Shown here in pieces: positions 8,603 to 17,811 of a stretch of DNA of 40,748 nt (its first letter is position 1; each line of letters begins with the position of its first letter). Origin of the DNA: Candidatus Epulonipiscium sp. (GTDB lineage Bacteria > Bacillota > Clostridia > Lachnospirales > Defluviitaleaceae). The translations under genes were made by a program, and so were the position numbers. The notes beneath the pieces were generated by a model. The model saw only the letters and a list, made by a program, of their open reading frames with translations. It was not told where the DNA came from and ran no database searches. The stretch lies in contig JAAYRK010000007.1 in NCBI GenBank assembly GCA_012518815.1, forward strand, positions 1-40,748, given 5' to 3'.

Positions 8603-9014
8603 AATCTTCTTTATAAACCTCCTCTTGTTCTAAAGATTTATGTTCATCCAATTGTTTTAGCATTTCTAAATAATTTTTAATTCTTTTTTGAGATTCTTCA
8701 TATCTTTTGTTATAAACATAAGAAGATAAGAAAGAATAAAAAACAATAAGAATAAGTATAAAAATTCCTATACGTATACCATATAATTTATAGTCTAAAT
8801 CAAAAATATCCACTTTTTCAATAAAAATTTTATATAACAGAAACATCCCAACAATTATAAATCCAGCTATTGCGGCCGAAATTCTTGCCCACCAATTTTG
8901 TAAATATACATAATCTGATTTATAATAGCCATTGATTTTTTCATCTATAGTACCATAATTTTTTTCATAGATAGCCAATTTAGACATTAGCCTTATCTTT
9001 TCTTTATCAATCAA
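8556..9014 (-). CDS. Orphan protein with two membrane segments and coiled tail
   Basis: Not recognised. 152 residues starting with TTG at 9014, eight bases after AAAGGAGG, an excellent ribosome site. Two hydrophobic segments (about 45-67 and 77-100) form a hairpin, followed by a charged probable coiled coil (YNKRYEESQKRIKNYLEMLKQ) and an acidic, Ser/Asn-rich end. Overlaps the start of the following membrane protein by 47 bases, so the two are almost certainly co-translated and may form one complex. The overlap region codes DYGSNLSNPGDNNSFL in this frame. Confidence 0.8.
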   Translation of the reverse strand: MIDKEKIRLMSKLAIYEKNYGTIDEKINGYYKSDYVYLQNWWARISAAIAGFIIVGMFLLYKIFIEKVDIFDLDYKLYGIRIGIFILILIVFYSFLSSYVYNKRYEESQKRIKNYLEMLKQLDEHKSLEQEEVYKEDYGSNLSNPGDNNSFL

Positions 9015-9097
9015 TAAAAATCCCTCCTTTTATAAAATAGGATTGGCTATTATTTTAACTAATATCTTGCTTACTAAAGGATCTTGTTACATTTAAC

Positions 9098-9127
9098 CTT
9101 TTCTATTATATCATAATAATAGAAAAG
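9098..9127. promoter_or_regulatory. 12-bp inverted repeat containing a TATAAT
   Basis: CTTTTCTATTAT (9098-9109) and ATAATAGAAAAG (9116-9127) are perfect inverted copies six bases apart. On the minus strand one arm contains TATAAT about 90 bases before the TTG at 9014, with a poor -35 (GAACAA). It may be an operator over the promoter of the membrane-protein pair; there is no T run to make it a clear terminator. Confidence 0.35.
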
Positions 9128-9164
9128 TTGTTCCATTTTTTAATTTTCTTTGTATATTTATTAA

Positions 9165-9197
9165 ATAAAAATAATAGCGTGCAATAACGGCACGCTT
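9165..9197 (-). terminator. Terminator after the DUF4015 gene
   Basis: AGCGTGC (9176-9182) pairs with GCACGCT (9190-9196); on the minus strand TATTATTTTTATTT follows. Confidence 0.85.
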
Positions 9198-9205
9198 TTA
9201 TTTGT

Positions 9206-10420
9206 TTATTCAGACAACAGCCCACCTACTGAGTATCTATTAGAAGGACTCCATAAGATCCATTCATCAAGTCCTGCATCATAAGTTGCTTGAATTTGCT
9301 CCCTAACTTGTTTTGGGCCATAAGGCTGATAATGATCAATCCATGAAGCAGTAAAGTCTTGAAGCCATGGTCTTACAATAGCCCTATGCTCTCCTTCAGG
9401 AATCTGTGCTAGCTTTTCATTAGATGCTTCCATTGACCTTAATACTATCTCATAAGGTTGCAAATCCGGATAAGCTATTCCAAAAGAACCATCAGCATAG
9501 TGAGAAGGATATATCATGGGACAAATATAATCCAGGTGTTTTGCCATTTCAACATAATCCTGCCCAACAATTTCTGCATCTATTTTACTTGTAATAACCG
9601 TACCAAATACATCCGCAGATACAAACACACCAAGAGGTTTTAATTGCTTTACAGCATATTCCGTAAAATCATTAATTATTTCCATTTTAGACTTCTCATT
9701 TGCCAAAGGACCTAAATCTGCTAACTCTACTTTTAAGTTTTCTTCAAATCTAATATAGTCAAATTGTATTTCTTTAAAGCCCACCTTAGCAGCTTCTTTT
9801 GAAATATCAATAACATAATCCCAAACTTCTTTATTATAAGGATTTGCCCAGGCAACTCCTTTAGAACGAAAGATAGTACCATCCTTGTTTTTAATTGCTA
9901 AGTCTGGTCTTTTTTCTGCTAAATAAGGGTCTTTAAATACAACAATACGGGCAATAGGGTATATATTATTTTCTCTTAACTTATCCATTAATTCTTCTAT
10001 ATTTCTAATTCCTGCATTATTAGTTGCACCTATTTCATTTGCAATTGGTATATCCATATCAAATGTAATATATCCGTCATCACTTTTTACATCTATAACC
10101 ATTGCATTAATTTCTGTTGTATTAGCTATTTCAATTAATTCATCGATATATTTTGAAGAACCTGCTTTCCATCCAGTTACATATATAGCTTTAAGTTTTT
10201 TAGGCTTTAAAAAAACAGAATAATCTATTGGAGGTTGAGACATATAATTGTCAAAAGATAATTGCTTATTGCTAAAATCACCTTCATCAGAAGACAAATT
10301 ATCCTTTTTTTCATCATTATTTATGTTTTTAAATTGATAAAAAGCAAAATATCCAATTCCGATAATCAATACTATGCTAGCAATTGAAATAATTATTTTT
10401 AATATTTTTTTAGAATTCAT
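9206..10420 (-). CDS. Membrane-anchored glycoside-hydrolase-like protein (DUF4015)
   Basis: 404 residues. N-terminal membrane anchor (residues 5-27, KILKIIISIASIVLIIGIGY), a 50-residue polar linker, then a TIM-barrel domain of the DUF4015/COG1306 type: KAIYVTGWKAGS, NAMVIDVKSDDGY, YPIARIVVFKDPYLA, KEIQFDYIRF, GVFVSADVFG, and ICPMIYPSHYA. The acidic and aromatic residues in QFDYIRF and SADVFG lie where barrel hydrolases keep catalytic and substrate residues. Substrate is unknown; an outward-facing carbohydrate role is inferred from the anchor. ATG at 10420 follows GGTGGAG. Single-gene unit with its own terminator. Its promoter carries a perfect 0A box, so Spo0A control is likely. Confidence 0.85.
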   Translation of the reverse strand: MNSKKILKIIISIASIVLIIGIGYFAFYQFKNINNDEKKDNLSSDEGDFSNKQLSFDNYMSQPPIDYSVFLKPKKLKAIYVTGWKAGSSKYIDELIEIANTTEINAMVIDVKSDDGYITFDMDIPIANEIGATNNAGIRNIEELMDKLRENNIYPIARIVVFKDPYLAEKRPDLAIKNKDGTIFRSKGVAWANPYNKEVWDYVIDISKEAAKVGFKEIQFDYIRFEENLKVELADLGPLANEKSKMEIINDFTEYAVKQLKPLGVFVSADVFGTVITSKIDAEIVGQDYVEMAKHLDYICPMIYPSHYADGSFGIAYPDLQPYEIVLRSMEASNEKLAQIPEGEHRAIVRPWLQDFTASWIDHYQPYGPKQVREQIQATYDAGLDEWILWSPSNRYSVGGLLSE

Positions 10421-10455
10421 AGCTTGTCTCCACCTTCTATATTCTTTGCCGTTTT

Positions 10456-10486
10456 ATTATATCATATATAGCTTCCTCTTTCGACA
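10456..10486 (-). promoter_or_regulatory. Sigma-A-type promoter with overlapping Spo0A box
   Basis: Minus strand: TCGAAA, 17-bp spacer, TATAAT (10456-10461). The perfect 0A box TGTCGAA (10480-10486) overlaps the weak -35, the arrangement of Spo0A-activated promoters. About 35 bases before the DUF4015 ATG. Confidence 0.6.
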
Positions 10487-10569
10487 TCTATTTTTACTCT
10501 TATTAATTATCAAAAATTGTTATCTTTCTTAATTATTTTGTTTTAAATAATTAAACTATTTCCCTACAG

Positions 10570-10599
10570 TTAAAAACACTTTCTTGTACAAGAAAGTGC
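10570..10599 (-). terminator. Terminator after lysS
   Basis: Perfect palindrome CACTTTCTTG/CAAGAAAGTG (10577-10598) followed on the minus strand by five T; it directly follows the lysS stop. Confidence 0.9.
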
Positions 10600-12604
<2,005 letters not shown>

Positions 12605-12679
12605 AAACAACTTCCTTTCCACTAACAATTGTTTTTATATGACGTTATTAGTTCATAGTAATAGCTCCATATCCTAAGG

Positions 12680-12708
12680 ATTATAGCGTACCTAAAATAT
12701 CTTGTCAA
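12680..12708 (-). promoter_or_regulatory. Perfect consensus sigma-A promoter of greA-lysS
   Basis: TTGACA, 17-bp spacer, TATAAT on the minus strand. The -35 lies within the last codons of the upstream orphan gene and its stop codon is in the spacer. The leader to greA is about 70 bases. Confidence 0.85.
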
Positions 12709-13669
12709 TATAGTTCATTTTATTAATGACTATAACTTTGCCGTATTGGTAAAACTCTCCAACTCTCCAACCGTCCTTATTAATCTCCTTAATAATTTTT
12801 TTTAATAATATCAAATCATAATTATTTGATATTATATTATTAAACCAAGGCTTTGAAATATACCATAGCATTTCACAAAATTCCGTTGTATAGCTTTCAT
12901 TTTTAAATAATAATGAAAAGTTATCAATAACAATTAAATCAGTTCTTTTTAGAAGAATATCCTTAACCATATCTTTATTACTGCCTATATAAATATATAT
13001 CGAATTTTTTCTGCAATAATAAAAATTATTATGATTACTATCAGTACAATCAATAACAATGTCTGAGTTTTCTAATGTTGTTTTTTTATTATGTGATATA
13101 AGCTGCAAATTTAATCCTACATCTTCATATATATCTATAGATTTTTCTTTAAAATTTTCTAGCTTATCAGTAATAAGATTCAGATAATTTACATTAGGAT
13201 ATATTATATCAAGTACTAAATCTGTTTTTAAGTTTTCTCCATCTATTATTGTAATTTCAATATATTTTAATGGTTTATCTAATTTTTTTGCAAGTTCCTT
13301 TACTGCATTAAAAATAAATAAAGGAATTACATACTGACCTTTTGATTCATAAATTGAGTAATCAATCTTATGGATATGTCCTTTTGGGGGGCAAATAATT
13401 TTTACTTTATTAGACTTTAGTATTTCCATTGCCTTATTAATTATCTTTTGAACTACTTTATCAGATTTCTTATTGGCTTGCTCTACAGTAAAAGGTAATG
13501 TGACTTCATAGCCTTCCAAATCCATAATTGATTGTTCTTTCATCTTAAGAGGACAATAATTAATAATATAGTTTTCTCTTAGAAATGAAGGAAGGAATTT
13601 TAACCATTGATTTTGCTGATATATTTCTTTTTCGGTCTTGGCCCATTTTATATAGGCAAATTTCTTCAT
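12692..13669 (-). CDS. Orphan protein with a sigma-E-like promoter
   Basis: Not recognised. 325 residues, no signal peptide or membrane segment, Lys/Ile/Asn-rich. ATG at 13669 follows GGGTGAAG. The middle resembles a degenerate Rossmann fold: a strand and loop KYIEITIIDGENLKTD near 137-152, then LQLISHNKKTTLENSDIVIDCTD near 195-217, the spacing of dehydrogenase-like proteins, but the usual GxGxxG is replaced by IDGEN. A segment GYEVTLPFTVEQANK near 54-68 precedes it. I see no catalytic signature. It is flanked by the dusB terminator upstream and the greA promoter downstream, so it is a one-gene unit. Its promoter suggests mother-cell expression during sporulation. No family name is offered. 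Confidence 0.75.
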   Translation of the reverse strand: MKKFAYIKWAKTEKEIYQQNQWLKFLPSFLRENYIINYCPLKMKEQSIMDLEGYEVTLPFTVEQANKKSDKVVQKIINKAMEILKSNKVKIICPPKGHIHKIDYSIYESKGQYVIPLFIFNAVKELAKKLDKPLKYIEITIIDGENLKTDLVLDIIYPNVNYLNLITDKLENFKEKSIDIYEDVGLNLQLISHNKKTTLENSDIVIDCTDSNHNNFYYCRKNSIYIYIGSNKDMVKDILLKRTDLIVIDNFSLLFKNESYTTEFCEMLWYISKPWFNNIISNNYDLILLKKIIKEINKDGWRVGEFYQYGKVIVINKMNYIDKIF

Positions 13670-13722
13670 TCAATCTTCACCCGCTTTATTTCCCTTAGAT
13701 AAAAAATATTAAGGTTTATATG

Positions 13723-13751
13723 ATTGTATGAAGAAATAATTATAATTATGA
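13723..13751 (-). promoter_or_regulatory. Sigma-E-type sporulation promoter
   Basis: Minus strand: TCATAAT (13745-13751), 14-bp spacer, CATACAAT (13723-13730). This matches the B. subtilis sigma-E pattern (KMATATT, 14-15 bp, CATACAnT) at all but one conserved position. About 55 bases upstream of the orphan ATG at 13669. Confidence 0.6.
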
Positions 13752-13756
13752 TAAAT

Positions 13757-13779
13757 GAAAAAAGGTGTAAGAAACACCC
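13757..13779 (-). terminator. Terminator after dusB
   Basis: GGTGT (13764-13768) pairs with ACACC (13774-13778), followed on the minus strand by six T. Confidence 0.85.
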
Positions 13780-13783
13780 TATA

Positions 13784-14752
13784 TTAATTATTTATTTGTT
13801 GAAGATATTCCAGTAAAAGATTTTCTAACTCTTTATAATCCTTTGCTTTATTAATTTTATCTCTTAATATTCCAGCATTTAATAAGCCTTTTGTATACCA
13901 AGACACATGTTTTCTCATCTCTCTTATTCCTATATATTCTCCTTTATATTCAATAAGCATTTTAGCGTGTCTTAAAGCAGTATTTATTTTTTCTTGAGCT
14001 AAAGGCTCATCTAATATTTCTCCCTTTTTGAGATAATGGAGTATTCTTTTAAAAATCCAAGGATTACCTTGGGCAGCTCTGCCCACCATGATTGCATTAC
14101 AATTTGTTTCTTCAAATAATCTTTTTGCATCTTCAGGAGAAAAAACATCTCCATTAGCTATAACAGGAATTGATACAGCTTCTTTTACTTGCTTTATAAT
14201 ATCCCAATCAGCCCTACCACTATAAAATTGCTCTCTTGTTCTTCCATGAACTGCTATTGCTGCGGCACCATTTTCTTCAGCTATTTTTGCAACTTCAACT
14301 GCATTAATATTATTATCATCAAAACCCTTCCTAATTTTAATAGTAACAGGTTTTTTAACTGAAGAAGAAACTGCTTTTACTATTTCCCCAATTTTTTTGG
14401 GATTTCTCATAAGAGCAGAACCTTCGTTATTCTTTACAATTTTAGGAGCAGGACATCCCATGTTGATATCAATGATATCTATATCGGTCTCTTCCAATTT
14501 TTTTGCCATTTGAGACATAATTTCTGCATCAGAACCAAAAATCTGAACTGCTACGGGATGTTCCTTTTCGTCAACTTCAAGAAGAAGCTTTGTATTTTCA
14601 TTACCATAAAATAAGCCTTTTGCACTAATCATTTCAGTGTATACTAATCCACAGCCCATTTCCTTACAGAGCAATCTAAAAGGCAAATCCGTAACTCCTG
14701 CCATTGGAGCTAAAAAAACTGGATTGGGTATATTTACATCAGCTATCTTCAT
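13784..14752 (-). CDS. dusB: tRNA-dihydrouridine synthase (DusB family)
   Basis: FMN enzyme that reduces uridines in the tRNA D-loop with NADPH. The ATG at 14752 (MKIADVNIPNP) is used because GTAGGTG is correctly spaced before it; 322 residues. Signatures: PVFLAPMAGVTDLPFR at the FMN site, DINMGCPAPKI with the catalytic Cys, AIAVHGRTREQFYSG, and PVIANGDVFSPEDA with IMVGRAAQGNPWIF. C-terminal helical RNA-binding domain follows. It begins 9 bases after the coaX stop, so the two form one unit. Confidence 0.93.
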   Translation of the reverse strand: MKIADVNIPNPVFLAPMAGVTDLPFRLLCKEMGCGLVYTEMISAKGLFYGNENTKLLLEVDEKEHPVAVQIFGSDAEIMSQMAKKLEETDIDIIDINMGCPAPKIVKNNEGSALMRNPKKIGEIVKAVSSSVKKPVTIKIRKGFDDNNINAVEVAKIAEENGAAAIAVHGRTREQFYSGRADWDIIKQVKEAVSIPVIANGDVFSPEDAKRLFEETNCNAIMVGRAAQGNPWIFKRILHYLKKGEILDEPLAQEKINTALRHAKMLIEYKGEYIGIREMRKHVSWYTKGLLNAGILRDKINKAKDYKELENLLLEYLQQINN

Positions 14753-14761
14753 AAAATACAC

Positions 14762-15529
14762 CTACTTATTCTTTTCGTAAATAATTTTAAGCCCGTGTAG
14801 GGATATAAAGTCATTAACTTCTTCAATAGCCTTAGATTCTTCAGCTATTAATCTTGCCAAGCCTCCTGTAGCAATAACTTTTACATTGCCACTATTTAAT
14901 TCTTTTTTTATTTTTTTAACTATATAATCTACTTGCCCTACATAACCATAAAAAAGCCCGGCTTGCATACTATCAACAGTATTTTTACCTATAATTTTAT
15001 TTGGCTTTTGAATTTCAACCTTTGGAAGTTTTGCAGCCCGTTGCCATAAAGCATCAGCTGAAATATTAATCCCAGGAGAAATAACTCCACCAATATAACT
15101 GCCTTCTTCACTAATTACATCAAAAGTTGTAGCAGTTCCAAAGTCTATAACTATTGCAGGACTGCCATATAAATAAAGAGCTGCCACTGCATTTACAATT
15201 CTATCTGCTCCTAATTCTTTAGGATTATCAGTCCTAATATTAATTCCTGTTTTAATTCCTGGTCCTACAATTAATGGTTCGATATTTAAATATTTTTTTA
15301 TTCCATTTTCTAAAGAAAGCATAATATCTGGTACTACAGAAGCAATGACAACGTTTTCAATCTGCTCTACAGCTATCTTATTGTGTTTTAGTATATTGTA
15401 TATAAATATACCAAGCTCATCGGATGATTTATAAATATTGGTTGTCATTCTCCAGTGAGCAACTAATTCATCTTCTTTAAATGCTCCTATAACAATATTA
15501 GTATTTCCAACATCAATAGTTAGTATCAT
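14762..15529 (-). CDS. coaX: Type III pantothenate kinase CoaX
   Basis: Phosphorylates pantothenate with ATP, the first step of coenzyme A synthesis. The ATG at 15529 (MILTIDVGNTNIVIG) follows AGAGGGAATAGT and gives 255 residues, the usual size; the frame upstream runs through a terminator hairpin and is not real. Motifs of the ASKHA fold: DVGNTNIVIG at the N-terminus, GADRIVNAVAAL, IVIDFGTATTFDVI and YIGGVISPGI. Lies just after a probable pantothenate transporter subunit and before dusB. Confidence 0.96.
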   Translation of the reverse strand: MILTIDVGNTNIVIGAFKEDELVAHWRMTTNIYKSSDELGIFIYNILKHNKIAVEQIENVVIASVVPDIMLSLENGIKKYLNIEPLIVGPGIKTGINIRTDNPKELGADRIVNAVAALYLYGSPAIVIDFGTATTFDVISEEGSYIGGVISPGINISADALWQRAAKLPKVEIQKPNKIIGKNTVDSMQAGLFYGYVGQVDYIVKKIKKELNSGNVKVIATGGLARLIAEESKAIEEVNDFISLHGLKIIYEKNK

Positions 15530-15554
15530 ACTATTCCCTCTTTCGGATATTAGT

Positions 15555-15582
15555 ATAAAAAGCAGACACCTTTGTGTCTGCC
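15555..15582 (-). terminator. Terminator hairpin between the ECF gene and coaX
   Basis: GCAGACAC (15562-15569) pairs with GTGTCTGC (15574-15581), four-base loop, followed on the minus strand by TTTTTA. The coaX start is only 26 bases beyond. Confidence 0.85.
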
Positions 15583-15591
15583 TTGTAATCA

Positions 15592-16191
15592 TTAATTATT
15601 ATATATTCTTTTAAGTGATTTTACAATGATAAATGACAATATTAAAGAAATGATTGCCTCTGGAATGCCATTACCAGCAGCTATACCCAATAAAATACTA
15701 TGAAGCTTACCAGTTTTACCAATCTCAGCAAACTTATCTACAAGCTCCTTTGCATAAATTACATACATCATGCCTAAAACTCCAATAGTATTAGTAATGC
15801 TACCTACAGCAGCGGCTATGGCAATTGAAATATTATCGTTTGTAATTTTTTTTAAAACGTAATAAATATAGTAAGCTACTATTCCTACTAATGCTCTAGG
15901 TAAGACAGATACTAAAGGATTTATAAAAGCAAAAGAAAGCAAAGATGTAGGTTGGGTTAAGTTTCTTATCAAGCTGGTAACCCCAAATGAAAGTCCTACA
16001 ACAGCTCCTACCACAGGCCCACATAAAATAGCTCCAATTATAGTGGGGATATGAGCAATCGTTGCACTAACTGTGGGTAATCTAATGGTTCCAACTGGCG
16101 TTGTGTCAAGAATAATAGAAATAGCTACTAGCATTCCTGTAATAACAAGTTTTTTTGTAGAACTTGTTTTTGCAATTACAGTTTCGCTCAT
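15592..16191 (-). CDS. ECF transporter S component, probable pantothenate transporter PanT
   Basis: Substrate-binding membrane subunit of an energy-coupling-factor vitamin importer; the EcfA/A'/T module is not in this window. The ATG at 16191 (MSETVIAKTS) follows GGAGGTG perfectly, giving 199 residues; 25 extra in-frame residues upstream are rejected. Six hydrophobic segments, starting LVITGMLVAISIIL, with the S-component motif SATIAHIPTIIGAILCGPVVGAVVGLS style loop (about residues 40-65). The vitamin is inferred only from context: coaX (pantothenate kinase) is next and birA is two genes upstream, so pantothenate is favoured; biotin is less likely because the BioY signature is not evident. 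Confidence 0.8.
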   Translation of the reverse strand: MSETVIAKTSSTKKLVITGMLVAISIILDTTPVGTIRLPTVSATIAHIPTIIGAILCGPVVGAVVGLSFGVTSLIRNLTQPTSLLSFAFINPLVSVLPRALVGIVAYYIYYVLKKITNDNISIAIAAAVGSITNTIGVLGMMYVIYAKELVDKFAEIGKTGKLHSILLGIAAGNGIPEAIISLILSFIIVKSLKRIYNN

Positions 16192-16314
16192 TTTTTCACC
16201 TCCGTTCTCGTTCCACAAGGATACAAGACGTATTCTTTTTTTGGGCATTAATAGTCTGATTTCCATAGCAAAAAAAATCTTTATATTTTAGCTAGGAATA
16301 TCAGCTATAAAAAT

Positions 16315-16342
16315 ATTATAGCAGAATTATTTAAAAATTCAA
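16315..16342 (-). promoter_or_regulatory. Sigma-A-type promoter of the ECF gene
   Basis: TTGAAT, 16-bp spacer, TATAAT on the minus strand; the -35 abuts the stop codon of the upstream DUF6145-like gene. A leader of about 115 bases follows. Confidence 0.6.
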
Positions 16343-16711
16343 TTAGTTTTCTAAATTTATTTCTCTATTTTCTATTTTTTCTATTATAGTTTGCCCCTCT
16401 TTAGTCATAAAAATTTTATACCATAACTTAAGTGCTTTTAATAATTCTTTTTTTTCTGATTCAATTTTTTTAATTTCTAAGGGTACTCCTATTTCGTCAA
16501 AATCATAATCACTTTCTTCAGATCTAACTTCAAAAAATATTTCTCCATTTTCATAAAAACCCATAGTAAATATCCCATGTAGCTTTTCTGCCATAGAAAT
16601 ACATATTTCTTTAATCTCATTTCTAATTGAAGCTGGAATAGCATTAAACTCAGGATTACTATAGTACTTTTGAGTATAATATGAAGCTGAAAATAATATC
16701 TTTTTATCCAT
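16343..16711 (-). CDS. DUF6145-like small protein
   Basis: 122 residues from ATG 16711 (MDKKILFSASYY), placed by GGAGGTAATA. No signal or membrane segment. The opening KKILFSASYYTQKYYSNPEF, the motif YDFDEIGVPLEIKKIE, and the C-terminal LLKALKLWYKIF match my recollection of the DUF6145 family of Clostridia, whose function is unknown. Follows birA by about 40 bases and is probably cotranscribed with it. Acidic and hydrophilic overall. Confidence 0.75.
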   Translation of the reverse strand: MDKKILFSASYYTQKYYSNPEFNAIPASIRNEIKEICISMAEKLHGIFTMGFYENGEIFFEVRSEESDYDFDEIGVPLEIKKIESEKKELLKALKLWYKIFMTKEGQTIIEKIENREINLEN

Positions 16712-16751
16712 TATTACCTCCAAATTTTATTAGACATCTTAGTATTATTTG

Positions 16752-17744
16752 TTAAATATATGCATCTATTCCTCTAACAGATACTTCCCCTGAAAAAACA
16801 TTTATTATTTCTCCATCTTGTTTTTTAACAATAAGTTCTCCGTTTTTTGTTAAATCTACTGCCCTTCCTATACTCTCCACACCATTACGTATTATTTTCA
16901 CATCTTTATTAAGAGTTAAACAATAACTTTTATATTCTTCTAACAATTTATCAATAGAATTTTTCTTTGTAAAGATTGTATAGTAGTTTTCTATTTCTAA
17001 AAGTAGTGCTCTTGTAAGTTCTTTTCTATCGTAGCTCTTTTTCCCTTCTATTTTTAAAGATGTAGCCCTGTCTTCAATCTCTTTAGGAAATTCTTCTGTA
17101 TTCACATTTAATCCAATTCCTAAAATAATATAGTTAATCTTATCTATCTCTGCACTCATTTCTGTTAATATGCCACATACTTTCTTCTTGTTTATGAGTA
17201 TATCATTTGGCCATTTAATTTCAGCCTTTAAATCTGTTGTCTTATTTATAGTCTTACATACTGCAAGGGCTGCAATCAAAGTAATTTTAGAAATTTCTAC
17301 TGGAGATATTTCAGGTCTTAAAATCAAAGACATCCAAATCCCAACCCCAAAGGGGGAAGACCAAGTTCGCCCCAATCTTCCTTTTCCCTCTGTTTGTTTT
17401 TCAGATATCACTAAGGTCCCTTCTTCTTCACCATTTATAGCCAATTTCTTTGCTTCTTTATTGGTTGAGCCTATCTCCTTATGATGGTATATTTTCTTCC
17501 CTAAACATTTCGTTTCTAATGCTGGGCTAATTTCTTCATCTGTAAGTAAATCAGGAGATTCTTTAAGAAAATAACCTTTATTAGTAACAGCCTCTATGAC
17601 ATAGCCTTCTTCTTTTAAGCGTGAAATTATTTTCCAAACAGCAGTTCTTGATACTCCTAATAAATTGCTTATTTCTTCTCCAGAAACATAATCTTGCTTT
17701 TCTTTAAGGAATTCTAATACTTTTGATTTCGTATTAAGACTCAT
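16752..17744 (-). CDS. birA: Biotin-protein ligase and repressor BirA
   Basis: Activates biotin to biotinyl-AMP, transfers it to a carboxylase lysine, and, in its DNA-binding form, represses biotin genes. The ATG at 17744 (MSLNTKSKVLEF) follows GGAGGTTA; 330 residues. Order: winged-helix DNA-binding domain (about 5-60, ISNLLGVSRTAVWKIISRL), catalytic domain with the biotinyl-AMP loop GKGRLGRTW (about 120-128) and KWPNDI, and the SH3-like C-terminal domain ending in FSGEVSVRG. The HTH makes it a bifunctional class II BirA. No biotin-biosynthesis gene or operator is in the window. Confidence 0.95.
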   Translation of the reverse strand: MSLNTKSKVLEFLKEKQDYVSGEEISNLLGVSRTAVWKIISRLKEEGYVIEAVTNKGYFLKESPDLLTDEEISPALETKCLGKKIYHHKEIGSTNKEAKKLAINGEEEGTLVISEKQTEGKGRLGRTWSSPFGVGIWMSLILRPEISPVEISKITLIAALAVCKTINKTTDLKAEIKWPNDILINKKKVCGILTEMSAEIDKINYIILGIGLNVNTEEFPKEIEDRATSLKIEGKKSYDRKELTRALLLEIENYYTIFTKKNSIDKLLEEYKSYCLTLNKDVKIIRNGVESIGRAVDLTKNGELIVKKQDGEIINVFSGEVSVRGIDAYI

Positions 17745-17771
17745 AAAATTAACCTCCAATAAAAAATAGCT

Positions 17772-17808
17772 TCATAATAAAACACTACAGTACAAGCTGT
17801 AGTGTTTA
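17772..17808 (-). terminator. Terminator after ftsH
   Basis: AACACTACAG (17781-17790) pairs with CTGTAGTGTT (17797-17806), followed on the minus strand by TTATTATG, a weak T run. It ends only about 30 bases before the birA start, so some read-through probably feeds birA. Confidence 0.7.
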
Positions 17809-17811
17809 TGT

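Noticed and set aside
15530-15592. Longer CoaX start
   Set aside because: The extra 21 codons read through the terminator hairpin; family proteins begin at the DVGNTN segment.
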